DNA from: Frankiaceae bacterium
Lineage (GTDB): Bacteria > Actinomycetota > Actinomycetes > JAFAQI01
NCBI GenBank assembly: GCA_025929365.1
Contig: JAICMG010000013.1
Location: 1-35,044 of the forward strand
Direction: 5' to 3'
DNA length: 35,044 nucleotides
The position numbers were made by a program, and so were the translations under genes. This document shows positions 15,201 to 27,545 of this stretch, piece by piece. The notes below the pieces were generated by a model, which worked only from the letters and a program-made list of their open reading frames with translations, made no database searches and had not been told where the DNA came from. Positions within the stretch are counted from its first letter, which is position 1. Each line of letters opens with the position of its first letter.

Positions 15201-15977
15201 ATGTCAGAGAAGAGGTATGTCTACGACCCGGCGTGGGAGCAGGAACGCGAACGACTCGCGGGCATCGAGGCGTTGTGGGACCCGGGAACGCAGGCCATCC
15301 TCTCGCGATTCGTCGGCGCCGGGAGCCGGGTCCTCGAGGCCGGTGCCGGTGGCGGCTCGGTGGTGTCGTGGCTCGCGTCGCAGGTCGGCGCCTCCGGGCA
15401 CGTCCTCGCCGTCGACATCGACACCCGCTTCGTCGAGCCGCTCGCGTCAGACGTGGTCGAGGTACGCAAGGCCGACCTGGTGACCGGCGAGCTGCCGGTC
15501 GGTGAGTACGACGTCGTGCACAGCCGGATGGTGCTCGAGCACATCCCCGAGCGGGCCGATGTCCTGCGCCGACTGGCCGGCGCGTTGCGTCCGGGCGGCA
15601 CACTTGTCCTCGAGGACTACGACTGGTCGAGCTTCGGGTTCGAGGCCACGGACGAGGCTCCCCAGCGGGTGACAGAGGCGCTCCTCGCGCTGATGGCGGC
15701 GGCGGGATTCGAGCGCGAGTACGGACGGCGGCTCCCTGCTGCCCTCGCGGAGGCGGGTCTCACCGACGTGCTCGGCGAGGGCCGTTCGCTCATCATCGAC
15801 GGCAGCCACCCGGGATTCGCGTTCTTCTCGCTGTCCCTCGAGCAGCTTGCACCCGCCGCGATAGAGGCCGGGCTGATGCGGGCGGAGGACGCGGACAGCC
15901 TCCGCGCGCGAATGGCGAGCGGCGGCGAGCGCATCATCACGCCGACCCTCGTCGCCGCGATCGGCCGGTGTCCCTAG
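15201..15977 (+). CDS. Class I SAM-dependent methyltransferase
   Basis: A 258-residue cytosolic methyltransferase with a Rossmann fold. Motif I is VLEAGAGGGS (residues 44-53), followed by the acidic loop AVDID (70-74). Motif post-I/II is YDVVHSRMVLEHIPE (103-117), and LRPGGTLVLEDYDW matches motif III. The N-terminal RYVYDPAWEQERERLAGIEA resembles small-molecule methyltransferases often annotated only by fold. The substrate cannot be inferred. It is divergent from the CYTH gene and transcribed towards the SnoaL-like and aminotransferase genes, but a 112-bp gap follows, so operon membership is uncertain. Confidence 0.88.
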   Translation: MSEKRYVYDPAWEQERERLAGIEALWDPGTQAILSRFVGAGSRVLEAGAGGGSVVSWLASQVGASGHVLAVDIDTRFVEPLASDVVEVRKADLVTGELPVGEYDVVHSRMVLEHIPERADVLRRLAGALRPGGTLVLEDYDWSSFGFEATDEAPQRVTEALLALMAAAGFEREYGRRLPAALAEAGLTDVLGEGRSLIIDGSHPGFAFFSLSLEQLAPAAIEAGLMRAEDADSLRARMASGGERIITPTLVAAIGRCP

Positions 15978-16089
15978 CCGACGCTCACGGGCCGCCGACA
16001 AGCTCGTATGACCAGTAGCCGCCGCTGCCGCGCATGAACAGCTCCATCGCGCACGGCACGCCGGCGGCCGGTCCGTCCAACCCGCACCC
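15978..16089. other. 112-bp gap between methyltransferase and SnoaL-like genes
   Basis: No promoter or terminator was recognised. The minus strand reads as a coding-like tail (ending GYWSYELVGGP at 15985) but has no supported start, so it is treated as a possible gene relic only. Confidence 0.3.
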
Positions 16090-16641
16090 ATGTTTGGCAG
16101 TATCGGCCAGGTGGCCGAGACCGACGAGGTGCGCGCGATCGAGCAGCTGAAGGCGCGGTACTGCCGGCTGCTCGACGCGAAGGACTGGGACGGCTTCCGC
16201 GAGCTGTTCACCGCGGACTTCGTCAGCGACACGCGCGAGTCCGGTGGCATCGTGATCGAAGGTGCCGACACCTTCGTCACGTTCGTCAGTCGCGCGCTCG
16301 CGAAGGCGGTCAGCGTTCACCAGGTGCAGCAGCCGGAGATCGAGCTGACCTCGCCGACGTCGGCATCGGGCGTGTGGGCGATGCAGGACGTCGTTCGCTT
16401 CATGCCAGGAATCACGCTGCACGGCTTCGGGCACTATCACGAGACCTACGAGAAGGCCGACGACGTCTGGCGGATCAAGACCATGACGTTGACGCGGTTG
16501 CGTGAGGAGATCCGCACTCCGCTCTTCGCGATCTTCGTCTCGGATCGGTTGCGTCGACGGCTCGAGCGGTGGGTAGCGCGGCGACAGGCAAGGGCAAAGC
16601 AATGTGGCATTGCATGCCCGAATGCCGCTGATTCCCCGTAA
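16090..16641 (+). CDS. SnoaL-like/NTF2-fold protein
   Basis: A 183-residue protein with the SnoaL_4 pattern: helix AIEQLKARYCRLLDAKDWDG, then FRELFTADFVSD, and later strands VHQVQQPEIELTSPTSASG, FGHYHETYEKADDVWRI and KTMTLTRLREE. Members are small cone-shaped barrels acting as isomerases, hydrolases or dehydratases on small molecules, or of unknown role; no catalytic assignment is possible. ATG 16090 has no visible Shine-Dalgarno; GTG 16111 is an alternative. The last 14 codons are encoded within the left arm and loop of the 16597-16667 palindrome, giving a tail (KQCGIACPNAADSP) unlike the rest of the protein. The original stop may have been altered by that element. Confidence 0.82.
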   Translation: MFGSIGQVAETDEVRAIEQLKARYCRLLDAKDWDGFRELFTADFVSDTRESGGIVIEGADTFVTFVSRALAKAVSVHQVQQPEIELTSPTSASGVWAMQDVVRFMPGITLHGFGHYHETYEKADDVWRIKTMTLTRLREEIRTPLFAIFVSDRLRRRLERWVARRQARAKQCGIACPNAADSP

Positions 16642-16667
16642 AACGGGTATGCAATGCCACATTGCTT
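16597..16667. repeat. Nested palindromic element (two GCAATGnnnCATTGC sites in a 24-bp inverted repeat)
   Basis: Arms 16597-16620 and 16644-16667 are inverted copies with a single mismatch around a 23-nt loop. Each arm holds its own palindrome: GCAATG-TGG-CATTGC (16599-16613) and GCAATG-CCA-CATTGC (16651-16665). Their centres are 52 bp apart, close to five helical turns. The element spans the end of the SnoaL-like gene and ends 16 bp before the aminotransferase ATG. It is less GC-rich than its surroundings. It could be a paired operator, an RNA hairpin, or a remnant of a mobile repeat. Confidence 0.8.
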
Positions 16668-16683
16668 CCGAAACGATTGACAC

Positions 16684-19877
<3,194 letters not shown>

Positions 19878-19890
19878 TGTTTTTGCTGAC

Positions 19891-22092
19891 CTACTCTGCC
19901 GGAGCCTCGGACGCCGCCTCGTCCATCACCGGCACGAGAGACAGCTTGCCTCTCGGGTCGATCTCGGCGATCTCGACCTGCACCTTCGCCCCGACAGCGA
20001 GAACGTCCTCGACGTTCTCGACCCGCTTGCCCCCGGCGAGCTTGCGGATCTGCGAGATGTGCAGCAGTCCGTCCTTGCCGGGGGTCAGCGACACGAACGC
20101 ACCGAACGTCGTCGTCTTCACGACCGTGCCGAGGTAGCGCTCACCGATCTCGGGCAGCTGCGGCGACACGATCGAGCGGATCGCGCGAAGTGCCGCCTCA
20201 GCTGCGTCGCCACCGACGGCGGAGATGTAGATCGTGCCGTCGTCCTCGACGGTCAGGTCGGCGCCGGTGTCGGCCTGGATCTGGTTGATGATCTTGCCCT
20301 TCGGCCCGATCACCTCGCCGATCTTGTCGACCGGGATCTTCTCGGTGATGATCCGCGGCGCGAACGGTGACATCTCCGCAGGCGCGTCGATCGCGTCAGC
20401 CATGACGTCGAGAATCGTCATCCGCGCGTCGCGAGCCTGCTGGAGAGCGCCGGCGAGGACCGACGCCGGAATGCCGGTGAGCTTGGTGTCCAGCTGGAGA
20501 GCGGTCACGAACTCCCGCGTGCCGGCGACCTTGAAGTCCATGTCGCCGTACGCGTCCTCCGCACCGAGGATGTCGGTCAGCGTGACGAAGTCCTCGCCCT
20601 CGTTGATCAGGCCCATCGCGATGCCGGCGACCGGTGCCTTCAGGGGAACGCCCGCCGCCATCAGCGACAGCGTGGATGCACAGACCGAACCCATCGACGT
20701 CGAGCCGTTGGAGCCGAGTGCCTCGGAGACCGCACGGATCGCGTACGGGAACTCCTCCTTGCTCGGCAGCACCGGCACGAGCGCGCGCTCTGCGAGGGCG
20801 CCGTGGCCGATCTCGCGACGCTTCGGCGAACCGACACGGCCGGTCTCACCGGTGCTGTACGGCGGGAAGTTGTAGTGATGCATGTACCGCTTGCGCGTCT
20901 CGGGCGACAGGGTGTCGACCATCTGCTCCATGCGCAGCATGTTCAGCGTCGCGACGTTCATGATCTGCGTCTCGCCGCGCTCGAAGAGGCTGGAGCCGTG
21001 CACCCGCGGAACCACGTTGATCTCCGCGGAGAGGCTGCGGATGTCCCGAATGCCGCGACCGTCGATGCGGACGCCGTCCTTGATGACGCGCTGCCGGACG
21101 TGCTTCTTGGTGACCGAGCGGAACGCCTCCGAGATCTCCTTCTCGCGACCCTCGAAGGACGCAGCGAGCTGCTCCTTCGCGAGCTCCTTGATCCGGTCGA
21201 GCTCGGCCTCACGTGCCTGCTTGTCCGCGATCGTGAGCGCCTTCGAGACCTCGTCGCCGACTGCCGCCGAAACGGCCTCGTAGACGTCGTCCTGGTAGGC
21301 GAGGAAGACCGGAAACTCGCGGGTTTCCTTCGCGGCCTGGTCGGCGAGCTTCTGCTGCGCCGCGGCGATCTCGGCGAGGAACGGCTTAGCGGCCTCGAGA
21401 CCCTGCGCGACGACATCCTCCGTCGGTGCGACCGCGCCGGCCGCGACGAGGGAGAAGGTGTGCTCGGTCGCCTCAGCCTCGACCATCATGATCGCGACAT
21501 CGCCGCTGTCGACAACCCGGCCGGCGACAACCATGTCGAACACCGCCCGCTCCAGCTCGGAGTACGTCGGGAAGGGGATCCACTCGCCGTCGATGAGAGC
21601 GACGCGCGCCGCCGCGACCGGACCGGAGAACGGCAAGCCGGCCAGCAGCACGGAGCACGCGGCACCGTTGATCGCGAGGACGTCGTAGAGGTGGTCGGGG
21701 TGCAGCGCGAGGATCGTCGAGACGATCTGGATCTCGTTGCGCAGGCCGTTGGCGAAGCTCGGGCGAAGCGGGCGGTCGGTCAGCCGGCAGGTGAGGATCG
21801 CGTCCTCGCTCGGGCGGCCCTCACGACGGAAGAACGAGCCGGGAATCTTCCCGGCGGCGTACTGCCGCTCCTCGACGTCCACGGTCAACGGGAAGAAGTC
21901 GAACTGGTCCTTGGGGTTCTTCGACGCCGTCGTGGCCGACAGGATCATCGTGTCGTCGTCGAGATAGGTGACCGCGGAGCCCGCGGCCTGCTGTGCCAGC
22001 CGACCGGTCTCGAACCGGACGGTCCGCTCGCCGAGCGAGCACTTGAGGACGGCTGTTGAGGTAAATGTTTCGTTGTCTGCGGGGCCCGTCAC
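19891..22092 (-). CDS. pnp: Polyribonucleotide nucleotidyltransferase (PNPase)
   Basis: Phosphorolytic 3'-to-5' exoribonuclease of RNA turnover; some actinobacterial forms also make RNA 3' tails. Two RNase PH-like domains are joined by a helical linker, for example [19 protein letters not shown] in the first core and [16 protein letters not shown] in the second. They are followed by a KH domain ([16 protein letters not shown]) and an S1 domain ([15 protein letters not shown]). I chose GTG 22092, preceded by GGAGA at good spacing, giving 733 residues. An ATG at 22143 is in frame, has no Shine-Dalgarno, and would add a Pro/Arg-rich tail. It follows rpsO, the classical rpsO-pnp order. Confidence 0.96.
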   Translation of the reverse strand: MTGPADNETFTSTAVLKCSLGERTVRFETGRLAQQAAGSAVTYLDDDTMILSATTASKNPKDQFDFFPLTVDVEERQYAAGKIPGSFFRREGRPSEDAILTCRLTDRPLRPSFANGLRNEIQIVSTILALHPDHLYDVLAINGAACSVLLAGLPFSGPVAAARVALIDGEWIPFPTYSELERAVFDMVVAGRVVDSGDVAIMMVEAEATEHTFSLVAAGAVAPTEDVVAQGLEAAKPFLAEIAAAQQKLADQAAKETREFPVFLAYQDDVYEAVSAAVGDEVSKALTIADKQAREAELDRIKELAKEQLAASFEGREKEISEAFRSVTKKHVRQRVIKDGVRIDGRGIRDIRSLSAEINVVPRVHGSSLFERGETQIMNVATLNMLRMEQMVDTLSPETRKRYMHHYNFPPYSTGETGRVGSPKRREIGHGALAERALVPVLPSKEEFPYAIRAVSEALGSNGSTSMGSVCASTLSLMAAGVPLKAPVAGIAMGLINEGEDFVTLTDILGAEDAYGDMDFKVAGTREFVTALQLDTKLTGIPASVLAGALQQARDARMTILDVMADAIDAPAEMSPFAPRIITEKIPVDKIGEVIGPKGKIINQIQADTGADLTVEDDGTIYISAVGGDAAEAALRAIRSIVSPQLPEIGERYLGTVVKTTTFGAFVSLTPGKDGLLHISQIRKLAGGKRVENVEDVLAVGAKVQVEIAEIDPRGKLSLVPVMDEAASEAPAE

Positions 22093-22157
22093 GGGCGTCT
22101 CCGTTCGTCTCGGCGCGCTCGGCCGCCTCGCAGGCCCGGTCATCGATCGAAGCGGAC

Positions 22158-22190
22158 GGCCACTGGTCTCTCTAGACCCTGTGTCCGGCC
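22158..22190 (-). promoter_or_regulatory. Stem-loop in the pnp leader
   Basis: In the 157-bp rpsO-pnp gap, GGTCT (22165-22169) and AGACC (22174-22178) form a stem with a 4-nt loop. It extends by CAC/GTG and GGC/GCC across a small bulge to about 11 bp in total. In Escherichia coli and Streptomyces the rpsO-pnp leader hairpin is an RNase III target used in pnp control; this could be the counterpart (inference). Confidence 0.4.
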
Positions 22191-22249
22191 GCCACTACCG
22201 AGGACCGGGGCTTGCAAGCTGCGACCGGCGCGCGGTATGGCCGATCGGG

Positions 22250-22519
22250 CTAGCGGCGCAAGCCGAGTCGCTCGATCAGTGCGCGGTAGCGCTGGACATC
22301 CACGGTCTCGAGGTACCGCAGCAGCCGGCGGCGACGGCCGACGAGCTGGAGCAGACCACGCTGCGTGTGGAAGTCGTGTTTGTGAGCCTTCATGTGCTCG
22401 GTGAGATCGGCGATGCGCCGCGACAGCAGCGCGACCTGGACCTCGGGGGAACCCGTGTCGCCCTCGCTGGTGGCGTATTCCTTGATGATCTCTTGCTTGA
22501 CGGCTGCGTCGAGCGGCAC
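22250..22519 (-). CDS. rpsO: 30S ribosomal protein S15
   Basis: Primary 16S-binding protein of the small-subunit platform. Family sequence is clear throughout: [20 protein letters not shown], then [19 protein letters not shown] and [16 protein letters not shown] 22519 gives 89 residues, the standard S15 length, with the usual [11 protein letters not shown] start and GGAG 7 nt upstream. The ATG two codons earlier lies against the Shine-Dalgarno and is less likely. It sits between ribF and pnp. Confidence 0.96.
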   Translation of the reverse strand: MPLDAAVKQEIIKEYATSEGDTGSPEVQVALLSRRIADLTEHMKAHKHDFHTQRGLLQLVGRRRRLLRYLETVDVQRYRALIERLGLRR

Positions 22520-22578
22520 GTTCATTCTCCTGTTGCATCAGCCCGCAGGGTTACACCACAGGGGCAGATTCATTTAGA

Positions 22579-22595
22579 CCGCTCAAGTGTAGCGG
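22579..22595 (-). repeat. Small inverted repeat between ribF and rpsO
   Basis: CCGCT and AGCGG form a 5-bp stem with a 7-nt loop, 10 bp downstream of the ribF stop. There is no T-run. It may weakly attenuate ribF read-through or be chance. No reliable rpsO promoter was recognised in this 85-bp gap. Confidence 0.22.
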
Positions 22596-22604
22596 AATGA
22601 CGGC

Positions 22605-23480
22605 CTAGCCCAGCCGGTCGCGGGATTCCTCGACGTCGCGGTGCATCTGGACGACCAGGTCATCCACGCTGGCGAAACGCTCCATGCCGCGCAACCGGGC
22701 CGCGAACTCCACCGTCACGTGCTCGTCGTACAGGTCCAGGTCGTGGCCGACATCGATCCCGTACGCCTCGACCCGCCGCTCGACGCCGTCGAACGTCGGA
22801 TTGGTCCCGACGCTGATCGCTGCCTTGATCCGGTCTCCCTCGGCTCGGGTCAGCCAACCGGCGTACACGCCGTCCTGCGGCACCGCGATGTCGGGGTCGA
22901 CGGCGACGTTGGCGGTCGGGAAGCCCATCGCCCGGCCGCGGGCGTCGCCGCGGACGACCGGCCCCTCGACGAGGTGAAGGCGGCCGAGCGCGGAGGCGGC
23001 CGCCTCGACCTCGCCGTGCACGATGAAGTCGCGGACCAGCGTCGAGGAGATCGTGCCGCCGTCGGTGAGCAGCGGCACGTCGTCGACCTCGAGGTCGTAG
23101 CGACGCAGCATGGCGGCGTCGCCGGCCGCGCGATGGCCGAAGCGGAAGTTACGGCCGACGACGATGCGCTCGGCGGCGAGCTCACTGATCAGCACCTGCT
23201 CGATGAACTCCTGCGGAGTCTGCAGTGACAGCTCGCGCGTGAACCTCAGCACGTGGACGTCGTCCGCACCGTGGTCGCGCAGCAGGCGGACCCGGCGGTC
23301 GAGCGCGACCAACATCGGAGGGACGTGCCCGGGAGCGAGGATCGCCGTCGGATGCGGGTGGAAGGTCACGACGACCACCCGTGCGTTGCGCTCGCGCGCG
23401 GCCTCGACCGCATGAGCGAGCACGAGCTGGTGACCGCGATGCACCCCGTCGAACACCCCGATGGGGACGATGCTCTTCAC
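22605..23480 (-). CDS. ribF: Bifunctional riboflavin kinase/FAD synthetase
   Basis: Converts riboflavin to FMN and then FAD. The N-terminal nucleotidyltransferase domain has the HxGH-type motif HRGH in IGVFDGVHRGHQLVLA and GRNFRFGHRAAGD. The C-terminal kinase domain has GRAMGFPTANV (PTAN motif) and VGTNPTFDG. I chose GTG 23480, preceded by GGAG at 8 nt; GTG 23486 is only 2 nt from that site. The protein is 291 residues and starts just before the first beta strand, about 15-20 residues shorter than many RibF proteins. The long open frame to 23861 overlaps truB and is not credible. It follows truB by 23 bp. Confidence 0.95.
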   Translation of the reverse strand: MKSIVPIGVFDGVHRGHQLVLAHAVEAARERNARVVVVTFHPHPTAILAPGHVPPMLVALDRRVRLLRDHGADDVHVLRFTRELSLQTPQEFIEQVLISELAAERIVVGRNFRFGHRAAGDAAMLRRYDLEVDDVPLLTDGGTISSTLVRDFIVHGEVEAAASALGRLHLVEGPVVRGDARGRAMGFPTANVAVDPDIAVPQDGVYAGWLTRAEGDRIKAAISVGTNPTFDGVERRVEAYGIDVGHDLDLYDEHVTVEFAARLRGMERFASVDDLVVQMHRDVEESRDRLG

Positions 23481-23503
23481 GGTCACGGCTCCAGTGTGCC
23501 AAG

Positions 23504-24364
23504 TCAGCGGAAAACGCAGACCGGCTGCGCCACACCGTCGCGGTCTTCGACGAGCGCGACGACACGCCCATCCGGCGCGAACACACCCGATGGACTCGCG
23601 GCGACGGCGAGGGCGAGCCGCTGGCCGTGGGCGATCCGAACGGCGTCCTCCTCGCTCACGTCGATTCGCGGGAAGGCGCCGGCCACCGCCTCTGCCAGCG
23701 GCAGGGTTGTGAAGCTCGCTTCGAGCGAGTCGAGGCTGCACGCTTCGTCGATCCGGTAAGGGCCGCTCCTCGTCCGCCGGAGCGCCGTGAGGTGCCCGCC
23801 CACTCCTAGCGCAATCCCGAGATCCCTCGCGAGCGCTCGGACGTAGGTGCCCGTCGAGCATCTGACGCGCACGTCGAGCTCAGCCCCTCGGCGTTCCACG
23901 ATGTCGAATGCCTCGACGGTCACCGCGCGGGCTTTCAGCTCGATGGCTTCGCCATCTCGTACCCGCTTGTAGGCGCGCACCCCGTCCACCTTGATCGCAC
24001 TGACCGCTGACGGGATCTGCTCGATGTCGCCGGTCATGCTGCGCATGACCGTGGCGATCTCGCTGTCGGTCAGCTTCGTCGCCTCGCCTTCGGCATCGGC
24101 GCCGATTGGTTCGCCTTCCCTGTCGTCGGTCGTCGTGGACCGCCCCAGGCGGATGGTGGCGTCGTACTCCTTGTCGTGGAGCGCGAGATGCCCGAGCAGG
24201 CGGGTTGCGCGGTCGACACCGAGGATCAGTACGCCGGTCGCCATCGGGTCGAGCGTGCCGGCGTGACCGACGCGCCGGGTGCCGGCGAGGCGGCGAACCT
24301 TGGCGACCACGTCGTGCGAGGTCCAGCCCGCCGGCTTGTCGACCAGGACCAAGCCGGCCGTCAC
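23504..24364 (-). CDS. truB: tRNA pseudouridine(55) synthase TruB
   Basis: Isomerises U55 of the tRNA T-loop. The catalytic aspartate is D39 in GHAGTLDPMATGVL, preceded by the family start GLVLVDKPAGWTSHDVV. The segments KEYDATIRLGRSTTTDD and CSTGTYVRALARDLG are also typical. It has 286 residues and the actinobacterial C-terminal extension. The start is GTG within GTGA, overlapping the rbfA stop by 4 nt. In several actinobacteria an NrnA-like DHH phosphoesterase lies between rbfA and truB; it is absent here. Confidence 0.96.
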   Translation of the reverse strand: MTAGLVLVDKPAGWTSHDVVAKVRRLAGTRRVGHAGTLDPMATGVLILGVDRATRLLGHLALHDKEYDATIRLGRSTTTDDREGEPIGADAEGEATKLTDSEIATVMRSMTGDIEQIPSAVSAIKVDGVRAYKRVRDGEAIELKARAVTVEAFDIVERRGAELDVRVRCSTGTYVRALARDLGIALGVGGHLTALRRTRSGPYRIDEACSLDSLEASFTTLPLAEAVAGAFPRIDVSEEDAVRIAHGQRLALAVAASPSGVFAPDGRVVALVEDRDGVAQPVCVFR

Positions 24365-24780
24365 TCAGCCTCGCGGTACGGGTTCGGGTCGCCGGCGGGG
24401 ACGGCACGCTCGGCGAGCTCGTGGACGCGTTCGTCCGCTGCCCTCGCCCGCTCCAGCACGTCCTCGATGTGCTTGGCATTCTCGGGTACCGCGTCGAGAA
24501 CGAACGTCACCGATGGCGTGTGCTTGAGCCCGGTCGCGCGACCGATCGCGGTGCGGATCATGCCCTTCGACGCCTCGAGCGCAGCGGCGCTGTCGGCGCG
24601 GACGGTGTCGTCGCCCCACACGGTCCAGAACACGGTCGCCTCCCGGAAGTCAGGCGTCAGCCGGGCATCGGTGATCGTCACCATGCCGAGGCGCGGGTCC
24701 TTGACGTGATGCTCAACTGCTTGAGCAGCCACCTCACGGACCCGCACGCTCATCCGGCGGAGACGTGCGTCGTCAACCAT
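24361..24780 (-). CDS. rbfA: 30S ribosome-binding factor A
   Basis: A late 30S assembly factor of KH fold. The 139-residue protein has family sequence VREVAAQAVEHHVKDPRLGM, then VTITDARLTPDFREATVFWT and TPSVTFVLDAVPENAKHIED. ATG 24780 has GGAG 7 nt upstream; the open frame extends to 24879 without family sequence. It follows infB by 11 bp and overlaps truB by 4 nt. The short acidic/proline tail after residue 125 is usual in actinobacteria. Confidence 0.95.
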   Translation of the reverse strand: MVDDARLRRMSVRVREVAAQAVEHHVKDPRLGMVTITDARLTPDFREATVFWTVWGDDTVRADSAAALEASKGMIRTAIGRATGLKHTPSVTFVLDAVPENAKHIEDVLERARAADERVHELAERAVPAGDPNPYREAE

Positions 24781-24791
24781 TGCTTGCTCCG

Positions 24792-27461
24792 TTACGTGCG
24801 GGGCTTCTCGCGCATCTCGAAGGTCTCGATGACGTCCTCGACATTGATGTCGTTGTAGCTGCCGAGGCTGATACCGCACTCGAAGCCCTCGCGGACCTCG
24901 GTGGCGTCGTCCTTGAAGCGACGAAGCGTGGAGATGGTCAGGTTGTCAGCGACGACCACACCGTCGCGTACCAGTCGGGCCTTCGAGTTACGCACGATGG
25001 TGCCGGTCCGCACGATGCAGCCCGCGATGTTGCCGAACTTGCTCGAGCGGAAGATCTCGCGGATCTCGGCGGTGCCGAGCTGCACCTCTTCGAACTCCGG
25101 CTTGAGCATGCCCTTGAGGGCGTTCTCGACGTCCTCGATGGCCGCGTAGATGACGGAGTAGAAGCGAACGTCGACCTTCTCGCGCTCCGCGAGCTCGCGG
25201 GCCTTGCCCTCGGGTCGCACGTTGTAGCCGATGACGACCGCGTCGGAGGCACGCGCAAGGTTGATGTCGTTCTCCGTGATCGCACCGACACCGCGGCCGA
25301 TGATCCTCAAGCCCACCTCGTCCACGGCGCCGACGTCGATCTTGAGCAGCGCGTCCTCGAGCGCCTCGACCGATCCGGACACGTCGCCCTTGAGGATGAG
25401 GTTGAGCTGGTTGACCTCGCCCTGCTGGATCCGCTCGAGAACGTCCTCGAGCGTCATGCGACCGCGGCCCTTCGCGAGCTCCGCGAAGCGATCGCGCGCC
25501 TGCCGCTGCTCGGCGATCTGCCGCGCGACGCGGTCCTCCGGTACGACGAGGAAGTTGTCGCCGGCGCCTGGGACGCTCGTGAAGCCGAGAACCTGCACCG
25601 GCCGTGACGGGGCTGCCTCGTCAACCGGCTCACCGTTGTCGTCGAGCATCGCGCGCACGCGACCGAAGGCGTCGCCCGCCACGATCGAGTCACCGACCCG
25701 CAGCGTTCCGCGCTGAATCAGGACTGTCGCAACCGGACCACGGCCCTTGTCGAGGTGTGCCTCGATCGCCACACCTTCCGCTGGGCGATCGGGATTGGCG
25801 CGCAGATCGAGCGCCGCGTCAGCGGTGAGCGCGATGCCCTCGAGCAGCGTGGGAAGGCCGGTGCCGTTGCGTGCCGACACGTCGATGAACAGGGTGTCGC
25901 CGCCGTACTCCTCAGCCACCAGGCCGTACTCGGTGAGCTGTTGGCGCACCTTCGCCGGGTTGGCGTCTTCCTTGTCGATCTTGTTGACCGCCACCACGAT
26001 CGGCACGTCTGCGGCCTGGGCGTGGTTGAGCGCCTCGATCGTCTGCGGCATCACACCGTCGTCTGCGGCAACGACAAGGACGGCGATGTCGGTGACCTGC
26101 GCACCACGGGCACGCATGGCGGTGAACGCCTCGTGGCCCGGGGTGTCGATGAAGGTCAGCGTCCGATCCCTGCCCTCGACCGACGTGTGCACCTGGTAGG
26201 CGCCGATGTGCTGGGTGATGCCACCGTGCTCCCGGGCGACGATGTCGGTCTCCCGGATCGCATCGAGCAGCTTGGTCTTTCCGTGATCGACGTGACCCAT
26301 GACGGTGACGACGGGTGCACGCGCCGTGAGGTTCGCCTCGTCCTCCACGGCATCGAACTCGAGGTCGAACCGCGACAGGATCTCGGCGTCCTCCTCCTCG
26401 GGCGTGACGATCCGCACGTCCCATCCGAGCTCGGTGCCGAGCAGCTGCAGCGTCTCCTCGGGTGCCGACTGCGTCGCCGTGATCATCTCGCCGAGCTGCG
26501 CGAAGACCACCTGGACGAGCGAGCCCGGGTTCGCGCCGATCCGGTCAGCGAAGTCGGCGAGGCTGGCGCCACGAGGAAGCCGGATCTGCTCGCCGTTACC
26601 GCGCGGGACCGAGACACCGCCGATCGTCGGCGCCTGCATGTTGTCGAACTCTTGGCGCCGCTGCTTCTTCGACTTCCGCCCGCGGGCAGGACGCCCGCCC
26701 GGACCGCGGCCGAACGCACCCTGAGTCGGGGCGCCACGACCGCGTCCACCGGGACCGCCCGGGCGACCACCGAAGCCGCCACCACCAGGACCACCGGGCC
26801 CGCGACCGGGCGCACCTGCACCGCCACCGCCGCCCGGACCACCGCCGGGACGCTGCCCGAAGCCACCACCCTGACCGGGACGGCCTCCGCCGCCGCCCGG
26901 CCCCATCGGGCCGCCTGGCCGCATGCCGCCGGGCCGCGGCGGCATCATGCCCGGGCCCGGACGCGTGCCACCCGGGCGCGGCGGCATCATGGCCGGGCCG
27001 GGGCGCCCGCCGGGTGCTGCCGGCCGGTCGCGCGTGGTGAACGGGTTGTTGCCCGCTGGACGCGTCGTGAACGGGTTGTTGCCCGCGGGCCGCGGCGCCA
27101 TGGGACGTGGCGGCAGCGCGCTCGGCGGCACCGCGGGTGCCGCGGGCGGCTCGGCAAGCGCCGCAGGAGCGGCCGGTGCCTCGAACGCGGGCTGCGGCTC
27201 CTTCGGAATCTCCGGCGCCTCGGTCGCGGGCGCGGGGACCGCTTCCGGCGAGGGCGCCGCTGCGGCTGCCTTCTTCTTCGGTGCGGGCTTCTCAGCCTCT
27301 GCGACCGGCGGGAACGCGGCGAAGACCTTGGCCACGACCGGCGCCTCAACGGTGGAGGACGGGGTCTTGACGTATTCGCCGTTGTTGTTGAGCCACTCGA
27401 TCAGCTGCTTGCTCGGCATGCCGATCTGCTTGGCGAGTGCGGATACTCGCTCCTTGGCCAC
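24792..27461 (-). CDS. infB: Translation initiation factor IF-2
   Basis: GTPase that positions initiator tRNA on the 30S subunit. Residues 1-60 form the IF2_N domain ([20 protein letters not shown]), followed by a long Ala/Pro- then Gly/Arg-rich linker to about residue 290. The G domain follows with G1 GHVDHGKT (about 388-395), G3 DTPGHEAF and G4 NKID, then the beta-barrel and C-terminal tRNA-binding domains. The 889-residue length is typical. The start is GTG with GGAG 6 nt upstream. The linker contains short tandem repeats (GNNPFTTR twice; MMPPRPGG twice), visible as DNA repeats near 26932-27086. Confidence 0.97.
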   Translation of the reverse strand: MAKERVSALAKQIGMPSKQLIEWLNNNGEYVKTPSSTVEAPVVAKVFAAFPPVAEAEKPAPKKKAAAAAPSPEAVPAPATEAPEIPKEPQPAFEAPAAPAALAEPPAAPAVPPSALPPRPMAPRPAGNNPFTTRPAGNNPFTTRDRPAAPGGRPGPAMMPPRPGGTRPGPGMMPPRPGGMRPGGPMGPGGGGGRPGQGGGFGQRPGGGPGGGGGAGAPGRGPGGPGGGGFGGRPGGPGGRGRGAPTQGAFGRGPGGRPARGRKSKKQRRQEFDNMQAPTIGGVSVPRGNGEQIRLPRGASLADFADRIGANPGSLVQVVFAQLGEMITATQSAPEETLQLLGTELGWDVRIVTPEEEDAEILSRFDLEFDAVEDEANLTARAPVVTVMGHVDHGKTKLLDAIRETDIVAREHGGITQHIGAYQVHTSVEGRDRTLTFIDTPGHEAFTAMRARGAQVTDIAVLVVAADDGVMPQTIEALNHAQAADVPIVVAVNKIDKEDANPAKVRQQLTEYGLVAEEYGGDTLFIDVSARNGTGLPTLLEGIALTADAALDLRANPDRPAEGVAIEAHLDKGRGPVATVLIQRGTLRVGDSIVAGDAFGRVRAMLDDNGEPVDEAAPSRPVQVLGFTSVPGAGDNFLVVPEDRVARQIAEQRQARDRFAELAKGRGRMTLEDVLERIQQGEVNQLNLILKGDVSGSVEALEDALLKIDVGAVDEVGLRIIGRGVGAITENDINLARASDAVVIGYNVRPEGKARELAEREKVDVRFYSVIYAAIEDVENALKGMLKPEFEEVQLGTAEIREIFRSSKFGNIAGCIVRTGTIVRNSKARLVRDGVVVADNLTISTLRRFKDDATEVREGFECGISLGSYNDINVEDVIETFEMREKPRT
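27031..27086 (-). repeat. 30-bp-period tandem repeat within infB
   Basis: Units 27031-27056 and 27061-27086 are identical at 25 of 26 positions and encode GNNPFTTR in the disordered IF-2 linker. A second pair encoding MMPPRPGG lies about 26932-26990. Such in-frame repeats may change copy number between strains. Confidence 0.8.
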
Positions 27462-27545
27462 AGACTCTCCGTTTCGTGGCCCACGGAGATCCGCAAGCCG
27501 TTGTCAGTGCAGGGTCGTACTCATCGGTGCTGGCTCATCGAGCGC

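Noticed and set aside
16677-16682. TTGACA as a -35 box before the aminotransferase
   Set aside because: It abuts the start codon, so any -10 would lie inside the coding sequence.
22605-23861. 418-codon extended ribF start
   Set aside because: The first 126 residues overlap truB in another frame and carry no RibF sequence; GTG 23480 has a good Shine-Dalgarno.
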